In this document: positions 17,813-25,276 of the stretch, piece after piece
Position numbering within the stretch: position 1 is the stretch's first letter
How the letters are laid out: each line of letters starts with the position of its first letter
NCBI RefSeq assembly: GCF_003925875.1
Contig: NZ_AP019309.1
Location: 1,674,001 to 1,738,000 of the forward strand
Source of the DNA: Intestinibaculum porci
GTDB taxonomy: Bacteria > Bacillota_I > Bacilli_A > Erysipelotrichales > Coprobacillaceae
Reading direction: 5' to 3'
Length of the DNA: 64,000 nucleotides
Made by a program: the position numbers and the translations under genes
Notes under the pieces: model-generated
Databases searched by the model: none
Seen by the model: only the letters and a program-made list of their open reading frames with translations
Told to the model about the DNA's origin: nothing

Positions 17813-17882
17813 GTTCATAAAATATGAACTTTTGTCCACGATGAAACAGGTACCTTTTAACAGGCCCTCCAATATATCCTAA

Positions 17883-19126
17883 TTAGGCTACTCTATAGCT
17901 GAAGCAGACAGCGCCTTTTTTAATGATCATCTTTCGGCGGTCAGCACGCCCGGGTCGGACGGGAAGTATATATCTGGCAATTTCCGATTCCGGATCATCA
18001 GTATTCATTCCCCGAAAGTAGAGACGGCATATATAAAAGCCCATGGTATAATTGATTTGATAGGTGTGTTTCCTTTTGCCAACATGAATAACGGCTTTTG
18101 CCATAATGCGTTCACAGAAATTATACATGACAATGCGGGCAAGAATCTCCTGCCTGATGAATTTCGCTTTTCTGGCATGAAATGACGTCAGCCCGATAGC
18201 ATATTTGAGTTCGCGAAAGCTCGTTTCAATGCCCCATCTCATAAAGTACATCTTCCTGATGAGTGCAGGTGAAAACACATCTCTTGGAAGAGACGTTGCG
18301 ATTGTTTCATAGCTGTCATCCGTTATTTTAAAGTGGACAATTCTAACAGGTATTTCACAGGAAGTCTCAAAATCCCATGCAGGCGATTTCAGCTTTGTTC
18401 GCTTTCCTCTGCCGGGGATCCATTTTGCTTCTCCGTTTGCAAAGGCATCCTTGTCTGCATTTGTCTGCGTTGTTCTGATTTTCAGGGTGATATCAGCGTC
18501 CAGACTAGTCATTGGAAGATCGCGCATTTCCTTCCAGAGATGATCCTTGATTCTGAAAAGATAATCAACATTTTCAATGCGGTTAAGATGCTCAATCAGG
18601 TTCATGCCACCATATCCTCTATCACCAATAATGATGACCTGTTCGCTGCTCTTTGTCTTTTCAGCCATCTGCCAGCAGGCTTTCTGCTCATTTGCCTGCG
18701 GATTAGGCTGAATAATAACATCAGCATATGTTCTGTTCATGAGATTATAAAGAGCATTGACATGATACTGATTGACGCCGTTTCCAGTGTTAGGCATATA
18801 GATGTCGTCAGTATCATAGCCGCTATATGTACATACAGTTCCGTCCACCGCAGGTATGCAAAAGCCTCATCAGATATTTTGTCACGCTGCTGAACAAATG
18901 CTGAGGGAGTGACTTCTTTCCCGCCGTTTTTGGCAAAGTCGTAAAGCTCCTTTGTCAGTGAATTGCCGCCGATGCTCATGATAAGAGACACCATCGTGCG
19001 GAAATTAAGCGAACGTTCTCTTGTAAAATCATGACCATGATTTTCAGAGAAAAGCTCTGCGTGATCAGCCATGTCATTAATGATGCCGGTTATTTTGTTT
19101 TTCATCTGCTTTGAAAATCTGCCCAT
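17883..19126 (-). pseudogene. IS4-family transposase, broken by deletion/frameshift
   Basis: Two frames make up one DDE transposase. The N-terminal part (19126 down to about 18840) starts MGRFSKQMKNKITG. The C-terminal part (from about 18848 to 17883) has the catalytic D in VDGT, the second D in IGDRGYGG, and the IS4 signature Y-x2-R-x3-E-x6-K in YFMRWGIETSFRELK. The frame changes at codon AFAYL/PAVDG. Residues normally found just before the first catalytic Asp also appear missing, so this is a small deletion with frame loss. No slippery heptamer supports programmed frameshifting. Probably inactive. Confidence 0.85.
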
Positions 19127-19132
19127 GCAAAA

Positions 19133-19158
19133 AGACTCCTTTCTTTTTCTAGGAGTCT
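19133..19158 (-). promoter_or_regulatory. Hairpin masking the transposase ribosome site
   Basis: AGACTCCT pairs with AGGAGTCT across a 10-base loop. The 3' arm contains the AAAGGAG Shine-Dalgarno of the transposase, 7 bases from its ATG. Such hairpins are known in insertion sequences to block translation of read-through transcripts. Confidence 0.6.
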
Positions 19159-19188
19159 CAAAAAATCATACTATTTGTGGAATCGCTG

Positions 19189-19304
19189 TTGACAGGTGTG
19201 CGTGCCAGATGTATAGCGATACCAGATAAGGAGGAAGGCTCCTGATGAAGAGCTGTGACGTAAGATCGCCAAATCAAAGACGTCTCAGCTCTTTTGCTTT
19301 TTTT
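19189..19304 (+). ncRNA. Candidate plus-strand small RNA upstream of the transposase
   Basis: A near-consensus promoter reads TTGACA at 19189-19194, a 17-base spacer and TATAGC at 19212-19217. About 25 bases later a hairpin GGAG/CTCC is followed by a long stem, AGAGCTG..CAGCTCT with inner GACGT/ACGTC (19249-19292), running into a T-rich tract to 19304. A transcript of about 80 bases on the strand opposite the transposase is predicted. It could be antisense to the transposase leader. No homologous RNA family was recognised. Confidence 0.4.
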
Positions 19305-19426
19305 AAATATAAAACTGTATTCTAATATAGAAGTATTGCTTCAAAAGAACAAATTTTCAACAGAAAACGCATATTTAATGGGTGTTTTCTTCATTTTAGG
19401 CATCACATTAACATGATGCAAAAACA

Positions 19427-19613
19427 CTATTCTTTCAGATTTCTGAACATGTCGTTTACCGTTTTATTGTGTCTGAAATAGTAGTCAAGTGCGTTTTCTA
19501 CGATTGCTGTTTTTTGACATTCCGCTTTTGCCGGCCATGCGTTCAAGCTTATCCATGAGAGATGATTTAATCTTTGTATTGAGGTAACATCCATCATTTT
19601 TCTTTCTAGCCAT
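19427..19613 (-). pseudogene. Ribbon-helix-helix (CopG-like) protein, frameshifted
   Basis: Reads MARKKNDGCYLNTKIKSSLM, DKLERMAGKSGMSK, then, after a one-base shift in the A6 run, TAIVENALDYYFRHNKTVND and a stop. The pattern beta strand, helix, helix with MSKTAIVENALDYYF is the CopG/Arc-type DNA-binding fold, about 61 residues. The 187-bp length is one base too long. Without the extra A it would be intact. Such proteins regulate plasmid copy number, toxin genes or mobilisation. Its partner here may be the truncated ORF upstream. Confidence 0.6.
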
Positions 19614-19625
19614 TAGTTGTCACAT

Positions 19626-19859
19626 CTATTTCAGAAGCTCGTATTCGAACAGCGTATCAGCAAGATTGTCAATGTAATACTGCTTAAGCAGTTTTTTTAT
19701 TTCTTTGATAAGGTTATCCATATCACCATATCTGGGACGATTCTTTATTTTGCCGTTTCCAATATCAACCGGGTCCTTCAAATTAATTTCTTCGTCGATC
19801 TGATAGAGTCCGTATGTATATTCGGGATTGTAGTTTTCTTTTGGGTGATGCGTCCGTCT
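19626..19859 (-). pseudogene. C-terminal fragment of an unrecognised protein
   Basis: A 77-codon open frame without a start codon, ending 12 bases before the ribbon-helix-helix gene. It contains NPEYTYGLYQIDEEINLK, GDMDNLIKEIKKLLKQYY and ends DTLFEYELLK. Its 5' part is cut off where the iscB 3' flank begins, so it looks truncated by the insertion. I do not recognise the family. Confidence 0.45.
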
Positions 19860-19895
19860 TTAATATATTATGATCTGATTTTCGTATAAAAACAT

Positions 19896-21602
19896 CTAGT
19901 CAATGACAAGATTCTTTGGCTTTTTAAGCTGCTTCTTTCTGCGGACTTCTGCCTCTTTGCGTGCCATGGAAAGACAGTCAGCAAGTCTGATCGTTCTGAT
20001 GAACTTCAGAGACCCCGCTTTGATTGGTCTGCAGTACTTCATTAGCGGCGATTTCTTTCCGTATCGTCCGCTTTGATCTCCATACTTTACCTTGCCGTTA
20101 AACATGTCAATTTCCTCAGCCACAAAAACGGCTTTCTTTGTAATGCCTGACGTTTTGTTGCGCTTTTCATAGCGTACCGTGTCGCCGATATGAACCGGAG
20201 AGACAAGCTTCTGCTTTCTGTATGTGTATGTTCTTCTGGCAGGGATAATTTTCAGCTCGTGGAAATGTCTTCTGCATTCCGCTTCGCTGTGCTTCTGCGC
20301 ATATCTGCTCATATAGTCATCCAAAGCCGGTTCCTTCTGATCAGTGCGCTTGTGGCGGTTGACAGCGACGACTTTGCCTTTTAGCTTATAGACACGCTGA
20401 TTGAGCTTTTGAATAATGCTGCCGGATTTCTTCCTGAATCTGCGCATCATGCAGACGGAATCAGTCAGGCAGACGTTATTAGCATTTCGTCCATACAGAC
20501 TGATCGCATAGCCATCGGTGCAGTGATCCTTCGGAATGCCGTATCTTTTTCTTGCTTCATAAGTGTCGAAGCCCGTGCATGTGTCGTAGACAATGCCTCT
20601 GGCATCGCATAACGCACGCATCTGTCTGTCTATTTCAGGCATGGCACTGTTTAATACCGAAATGCAGGTCTTGGGCGTTCCGAACTCCTCCTGAAGACGC
20701 TTATCCATATCTCTGTCGCTATGCAGCTTCTGATGGCATTCAGGGCACAGACCGACCAGATTGCCTACGCGATCCGATCCTCCCTTTGCTCTGTGCATGG
20801 CATGATGGCAGATGGCGATTTTTTTATCGCAGAAATAACATTTGCCATTCTGACGTGCCCATACGTAATCAGCAGGACTTTTGAAACCGTGCAGAGGTCC
20901 ATCGGAATATTCCCAGTTTTTGATCTCGACATTGGCAAGCTTCTGAAAGTCAAATGACACCATTTCAATCGTGATATGCGTGACGGGCAAAAACTTCATG
21001 ACGTTTCTGACGATGCGCATATGCGTCTGAATCAGCTGTCTCGCACTTGGCGTCTGCCATCCTTCATCCCGTCGTCTGTTGGCGATCCTGGCTTCTTTGC
21101 CTTTGATCACTTTGTGTGTGACTGGATTTTTACACCCAGGGTACCGAATATCACGGCCGACCGTTTTGCGTGTATGGCGTTCGCCTTTGACAGCGGGTCT
21201 GCCGTTTTTCATCTCGGATTTTTTTGCGTGGGCATGGCGCTGTTTCTTCTCACGTCTGTGGCGTCTGCGTGACATGCGATAAGCCCTGCGATCGCTCATG
21301 GCTTTCGTAACAGCCTTGTTCTTTGTTTCTACATCAGACAGGAAAACGTTCTCGCCGTTTTCAAGAGAAGCGCCGACGCCAATGTTTTCACGCCCGGTGT
21401 CAATGCCGAGATGGATCGGCTGTGTTCTGCCTGGAATATCATATTTCAGCTTAACCACAAACGGATGCGTGCTGATAGGCACTGCCTTGCCTTCCTTAAG
21501 AAGGTGGCGGATCCGTCCGGGTCTTCTTGACGGCATGACAGGATTGCCATGTCGGTCAACAACATAGATGTAATGGTTAGATTTGTTTTTCTTTCCGGAC
21601 AT
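19896..21602 (-). CDS. iscB: Second IscB-type RNA-guided nuclease, large variant
   Basis: 568 residues from the start at MSGKKNKSNH, supported by GAGGAT upstream. It has PVMP (21-24), RuvC-I D68 in GIDTGRENIGVG, an Arg-rich bridge (105-120) and a basic insertion about 120-180. RuvC-II E213 is in TIEMVSFD. The HNH has C255/C258, H266-H267, N281 and C286/C289-H290. RuvC-III is H360..D363 in DHCTDGYA, and about 200 further C-terminal residues follow. All catalytic residues are present. It shares only motifs with the IscB at 9952 and has no matching end hairpins. It appears to be the only intact gene in the island. Confidence 0.85.
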   Translation of the reverse strand: MSGKKNKSNHYIYVVDRHGNPVMPSRRPGRIRHLLKEGKAVPISTHPFVVKLKYDIPGRTQPIHLGIDTGRENIGVGASLENGENVFLSDVETKNKAVTKAMSDRRAYRMSRRRHRREKKQRHAHAKKSEMKNGRPAVKGERHTRKTVGRDIRYPGCKNPVTHKVIKGKEARIANRRRDEGWQTPSARQLIQTHMRIVRNVMKFLPVTHITIEMVSFDFQKLANVEIKNWEYSDGPLHGFKSPADYVWARQNGKCYFCDKKIAICHHAMHRAKGGSDRVGNLVGLCPECHQKLHSDRDMDKRLQEEFGTPKTCISVLNSAMPEIDRQMRALCDARGIVYDTCTGFDTYEARKRYGIPKDHCTDGYAISLYGRNANNVCLTDSVCMMRRFRKKSGSIIQKLNQRVYKLKGKVVAVNRHKRTDQKEPALDDYMSRYAQKHSEAECRRHFHELKIIPARRTYTYRKQKLVSPVHIGDTVRYEKRNKTSGITKKAVFVAEEIDMFNGKVKYGDQSGRYGKKSPLMKYCRPIKAGSLKFIRTIRLADCLSMARKEAEVRRKKQLKKPKNLVID

Positions 21603-21928
21603 AATAACATATCCTCGCTTTCTTCCTTCCCGCAGGAAGGATAATGCAGTACTCACTCTTTTCCGGAGAAAGGAGCTTTCCTGTTACTGCCTTCGTGAGC
21701 TGGGTTTTGCGTCTGGAAAACGCAGAGTTTCACTCCTGGCATGCACTGACAATATCATCATCGGCTGTAGCGCAGAGCCGGCACCTGTGCAGGGGCGCCG
21801 GGTGATTCCTTTGATGTTATCCTCACATGCATCAAACTTATTCCATGCATTCTGAATTATGTGAAGAAAAAAAGCCTGTCAATGTTTATAAGTTAGGAGA
21901 GCTTAACGACCGAAATCATCAGTTTTCC
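21603..21928 (-). ncRNA. Candidate omega-RNA region of IscB 2
   Basis: About 325 bases with no accepted gene upstream of iscB 2, dense in GC stems, for example CCTTCCTGC/GCAGGAAGG near 21626-21646 and CGGCGCC/GGTGCCG-type pairs near 21780. IscB guide RNAs are normally encoded here. Boundaries and the guide segment cannot be fixed by eye. The outermost 29 bases next to it are the island's inverted repeat. Confidence 0.45.
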
Positions 21929-21957
21929 CTTAACTTAATGACATTGTATTTAGGCTC
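21929..21957 (-). repeat. Right terminal inverted repeat of the island
   Basis: On the minus strand it begins GAGCCTAAATAC and ends ATTAAGTTAAG, pairing with 17648-17678. Its outermost bases overlap the stop codon of the neighbouring 64-residue gene. Confidence 0.6.
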
Positions 21958-22150
21958 AATAGCGGTAAAGAGATAAAATCTCTTCATAAGTTTTATTGCC
22001 GGCAATGTAGTCTTTAAAGACAATCAATGGATCTTTATTATGGAACATGACACAGATCCCGCAGGCATCACAGTCTGCTTTACAAGCATAAGTGGTTTTA
22101 ATAAATGCTTCGCGCTCTTCCCTTGAAGACGTCTTAAGTTCTGGTACCAT
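21956..22150 (-). CDS. Small four-cysteine protein of unknown function
   Basis: 64 residues, mostly charged and helical, with C23, C27, C30 and C33 in a CxxxCxxCxxC cluster that could bind zinc or an iron-sulfur centre. AAGGAGG precedes the ATG. It follows the metallo-beta-lactamase gene by 37 bp and is probably co-transcribed. The TGA stop overlaps the first bases of the island's inverted repeat, so the original 3' end may have been slightly altered by the insertion. I do not recognise the family by name. Confidence 0.7.
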   Translation of the reverse strand: MVPELKTSSREEREAFIKTTYACKADCDACGICVMFHNKDPLIVFKDYIAGNKTYEEILSLYRY

Positions 22151-22187
22151 ACCATCGCCTCCTTAGCTTTATTGTAGCACAACGGGC

Positions 22188-22799
22188 TTAAAGCTGCGCG
22201 AAATATGCATTCGTTTGGCGTTCCTGATCTAAAGTCGTTGTTCCCATATGCCCAGGATAAACTGTTGCGTCAAATGGTAACTCTTTGAGCACTTTTAAGG
22301 AATGCATTAGGGTACTAAGGTTTCCGGTTGGAAAATCGGTCCGCCCGGCAGAGCCTTGAAATAATGTATCACCGGTAAATAAGGCTTTTTCCTGAGGGAC
22401 ATAAAAACAGACATCTCCATCTGTATGACCCGGTGTGTTGATGACTTCAATTGATAGATCTAATAGTTTGAGTTCATCTGGTAAAGTCTTGATCGGGCTC
22501 GATAAAGTAAAGGGCGTAAACTGATCAGACAAATTGGTATAACTGTTTTGGGACATATTGATGGCTTCACAAGACGCATAGATCGGACAGTGGTAAGCCT
22601 CATAAAGTTCGTCGACAGCGCCGATATGATCAAAATGGGCATGGGTTAATAAAATTGCGATGAGTGGCTTTTGCGTCTTAGAAATAGCCGCTTTAATCTT
22701 TGTACATTCAGCGCCGGGATCAACGATAATAACGCCCTGCTCACGCATGATCAGATACGTGTTCTCTTGCATAAAGCCAACGGTTAAATGATCGATCAT
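22188..22799 (-). CDS. Metallo-beta-lactamase-fold hydrolase (YqgX/glyoxalase II-like)
   Basis: 203 residues from the ATG at 22799, which has a perfect AAGGAGG. The zinc ligands are in THAHFDHIG, NTPGHTDGD, FTGDTLFQGSAGRTD and the final YPGHMG. The small size and GSAGRTD are typical of the YqgX group, thioester hydrolases related to glyoxalase II that lack the C-terminal substrate domain. In B. subtilis yqgX lies just before comG, which fits. Substrate unknown. Confidence 0.85.
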   Translation of the reverse strand: MIDHLTVGFMQENTYLIMREQGVIIVDPGAECTKIKAAISKTQKPLIAILLTHAHFDHIGAVDELYEAYHCPIYASCEAINMSQNSYTNLSDQFTPFTLSSPIKTLPDELKLLDLSIEVINTPGHTDGDVCFYVPQEKALFTGDTLFQGSAGRTDFPTGNLSTLMHSLKVLKELPFDATVYPGHMGTTTLDQERQTNAYFAQL

Positions 22800-22821
22800 A
22801 ATATAAACCTCCTTAGACAAA

Positions 22822-22843
22822 AAAATAAGCCATATGGCTTATT
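22822..22843 (-). terminator. Terminator of rpmG
   Basis: AATAAGCC-ATAT-GGCTTATT followed by TTTTTG on the minus strand, overlapping the L33 stop codon. Confidence 0.8.
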
Positions 22844-22988
22844 TCTTTTCTTTATGAACTGTTTTCTTCTGACATCTAGGACAGTATTTTTTGATTTCCT
22901 GTCTTTCAGGGTGAGTTCTCTTATTCTTAGTGCCGATGTAGTTTTCTTCGCCACATTCAGTACATTTATAAGTAACGTTTTCTCTCAT
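22839..22988 (-). CDS. rpmG: Ribosomal protein bL33 (zinc-ribbon form)
   Basis: A 49-residue gene read directly from the sequence: it starts [19 protein letters not shown] and ends [14 protein letters not shown]. Two CxxC pairs make it the zinc-binding (C+) form of L33, a component of the 50S E-site region. GGAGGT precedes the ATG. It lies between the PBP gene and the yqgX-like gene, as rpmGA does in B. subtilis. It has its own terminator. Confidence 0.95.
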   Translation of the reverse strand: MRENVTYKCTECGEENYIGTKNKRTHPERQEIKKYCPRCQKKTVHKEKK

Positions 22989-23064
22989 TATTTCCACCTC
23001 CAGTGAATATTGCCTTTACATAATATCATAGACATACGCGAAATGCAAAAACTTTTTTATAAAG

Positions 23065-25173
23065 TTACGTTGACTGCTTTGTCGTTGTCGCTGCTTTTTC
23101 TTTTTTCGCTGGTTTTTGACCACCGTAGCCATACTTTTCAAAGTACTGCGTTAAGGCATACTTGAAGACGCCTGGCGCTGAGTTATTGGCTTTCTGACGT
23201 TCAACGATGACCGTGCAGACAATTTCCGGATTCGTTTTCCCGGCATAACCGATGACCATATGATTTGGATAATCGGTTGGATAAGAATAGCTATAATCTT
23301 CAGCGGTCCCGGTTTTCGCCCAGACATTGTACTTAAAGCCCGCCATCTGTGATGCTAAAGTTCCGTAGCTGACAACGGCTTTCATCCCTTTTTTGATCTG
23401 CGCAAAGGCCGTTTTGTGATCACTGACATCATCCATTACTTGTTTTTTAGCCTGATTTAATGTCACGATTTCACCATCATCATCAACGGTATAAGAGCTC
23501 TTATAAAGGTGTGGTTTTAAACGAACACCGCCATTGGCTAAGGTCGTTGCATAAGTTGCTAACTGCACATTCGTATACGTATCATACTGACCGATCGCGA
23601 AGTTGAGTAATAACCCTGGATTGGTTCCCTTACCACGGTAGCCTAACGCTTCACCATTAATATCGATACCGGTCTTCACGCCTAAACCAAGTTCACCGGC
23701 CCCATTTCTTAATTTCGTAAAGCCAATTGGATTGATTTTTAATGGACGATTATACTGATAATGACCACCAGCTAATTTGATAATAACTTTCATCATCCAG
23801 ATATTTGATGAATATGCAAAAGCGGAAACTTCGGTTAGGTTTCCGAAACCAGATTTACGCCATGAATGCTTAGTAGCCGTGCCGGCAATCTTTAACCCTT
23901 CCGGCCCGTCAGATTCATAGTGGTTTGGTTTAATAACATGATTTTTAAAGGCCGTATAGACAACCGCTGCTTTCATTGTTGAACCAATCAGATAAGCAGA
24001 ATAGTAGTTACCGGCTGAATAATCAATGATCTTGCCAGTTTTCCGATCCATCTGACGACCGACCATCGCAATAATTTCACCCGTTTTCGGATCTTCTAAG
24101 ATACAGTAGATATGCTTATTAAAAGGTTCACCGCGATGCGCTTGTAACTGCTTATCGATATAATTAGAAATATTTTTCTGAATATCATAATCAATCGATA
24201 ACTGAACATTCGCCCCGTTCGTCCCTTCGGAAACCTGTGATACCTGTGGTGTCCCATTTGTTCCGTAAGTTAACTGATACGTTGAAGGCACCCCTTTAAG
24301 GATATCTTCATAGGACTGTTCAATTCCTGAAGTCCCGACGCGGGCATCGTTGGTATAATCTAACGCCAACAAACGATCTTTTAAAGTAGCTGGCAGCCCT
24401 TGCTTTTTAGTTGTCAGACGGCCTAAGGTCTGATGCATCAGGGAAACGCCAAAGGCCCGTTCCCAGTCACTCGTGACCTGAATTCCTCTTAATAAAGTAC
24501 TGTTTTCCGCAATGATACTAGCTTCCTTAACAGAGATCCCTTGTAATAACACGGCAGAGCCTGAGGTACACTGTTTGATTGTGGAATACAATTTGTAATA
24601 CTTGATATCATTATCGGATAATTTCTTTTTCAGGATATCATCACTAATACGTTTTAATTCCAGGTTATAGTACTTCGTTGAGTAATCATCATCACTCTCT
24701 AAAGCTTTCTTTTCTGATTTGGTAATTAACGATTCGACATATTTCGGATCCTTCATAATCAGATAATCTTTCTTTTCACGTTTTGTGACCGAAGAGATAT
24801 CAACTTTACAGTTGGTCGTTAAGAAACGGACAATCGCTTTGATTTCCTGATCCTTAATCCCTTTGACTGAATAATAAGTCGCACAGATGACATTCTTATT
24901 ATAAACTAACTGTTTATAATTACGGTCGGTGATTTCACCACGAACAGCATCAACATTAAACATGTTGGTGTTATACTGTTCTAATTTCCCATCATAATAT
25001 TCCGCGTTACGAATTTGGGCATTGAAAAGCCTGATCGCAAAGATGCAGCCAAAGACGACAATGACCCCCATGACGATATAAAAACGCCGAGCGACCAGTT
25101 TATCGACCTGGTTACGCATCTGTTCGTTAGACTCTTTCCTGCCTTCAAAACGAATGCGTTTATTTTTAAACAT
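23065..25173 (-). CDS. pbpA: Class B penicillin-binding protein (PBP2-type transpeptidase)
   Basis: 702 residues. A cytoplasmic basic N-terminus and one membrane helix (about 31-50) precede a PBP dimerisation domain and the transpeptidase domain. The catalytic S398-x-x-K401 (STMK), S455-S-N457 and K620-T-G622 motifs are intact. It cross-links peptidoglycan outside the membrane. Position beside rpmG corresponds to B. subtilis pbpA, the elongation-type PBP2a, and MreC/MreD are also in this window. A role in division cannot be excluded. The C-terminus is Lys/Ala/Thr-rich. Confidence 0.88.
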   Translation of the reverse strand: MFKNKRIRFEGRKESNEQMRNQVDKLVARRFYIVMGVIVVFGCIFAIRLFNAQIRNAEYYDGKLEQYNTNMFNVDAVRGEITDRNYKQLVYNKNVICATYYSVKGIKDQEIKAIVRFLTTNCKVDISSVTKREKKDYLIMKDPKYVESLITKSEKKALESDDDYSTKYYNLELKRISDDILKKKLSDNDIKYYKLYSTIKQCTSGSAVLLQGISVKEASIIAENSTLLRGIQVTSDWERAFGVSLMHQTLGRLTTKKQGLPATLKDRLLALDYTNDARVGTSGIEQSYEDILKGVPSTYQLTYGTNGTPQVSQVSEGTNGANVQLSIDYDIQKNISNYIDKQLQAHRGEPFNKHIYCILEDPKTGEIIAMVGRQMDRKTGKIIDYSAGNYYSAYLIGSTMKAAVVYTAFKNHVIKPNHYESDGPEGLKIAGTATKHSWRKSGFGNLTEVSAFAYSSNIWMMKVIIKLAGGHYQYNRPLKINPIGFTKLRNGAGELGLGVKTGIDINGEALGYRGKGTNPGLLLNFAIGQYDTYTNVQLATYATTLANGGVRLKPHLYKSSYTVDDDGEIVTLNQAKKQVMDDVSDHKTAFAQIKKGMKAVVSYGTLASQMAGFKYNVWAKTGTAEDYSYSYPTDYPNHMVIGYAGKTNPEIVCTVIVERQKANNSAPGVFKYALTQYFEKYGYGGQKPAKKEKAATTTKQST

Positions 25174-25246
25174 TCTTTTCCACCTCGTTTACGTTTCTTA
25201 TTATATAGAAGCGCTATAAAATATCAATAAAAAGCGTCTTGATAAG

Positions 25247-25276
25247 ATGAAATGAAGACCACTGGTCTTCATTTTT
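25247..25276 (-). terminator. Terminator of lepA
   Basis: AAATGAAGACC-AGTG-GGTCTTCATTT-type palindrome followed by CATCTT, overlapping the lepA stop. Confidence 0.65.

Larger units (their letters stand above)
17648..21957 (-). mobile_element. Degraded composite mobile island with inverted-repeat ends
   Basis: The ends carry imperfect inverted repeats: GAGCCTA..ATTAAGTTAAG at 17648-17678 and its complement at 21929-21957, matching in the outer 7 and inner 11 bases with a diverged middle. Inside are a broken IS4-family transposase, a frameshifted ribbon-helix-helix gene, a truncated unknown ORF and an intact iscB with a structured leader. No target duplication was seen at the borders. The most likely history is an IS4-type element into which, or next to which, other mobile DNA was inserted, followed by decay. 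Base composition is higher in G+C than the neighbouring comG and rpmG regions. Confidence 0.6.

Noticed and set aside
18700-18870. Programmed ribosomal frameshift in the transposase
   Set aside because: No slippery heptamer or following pseudoknot at the junction, and residues normally present are missing.
18333-18893. 186-codon plus-strand ORF
   Set aside because: Lies antisense to the IS4 transposase, has no ribosome site and a translation typical of a shadow frame.
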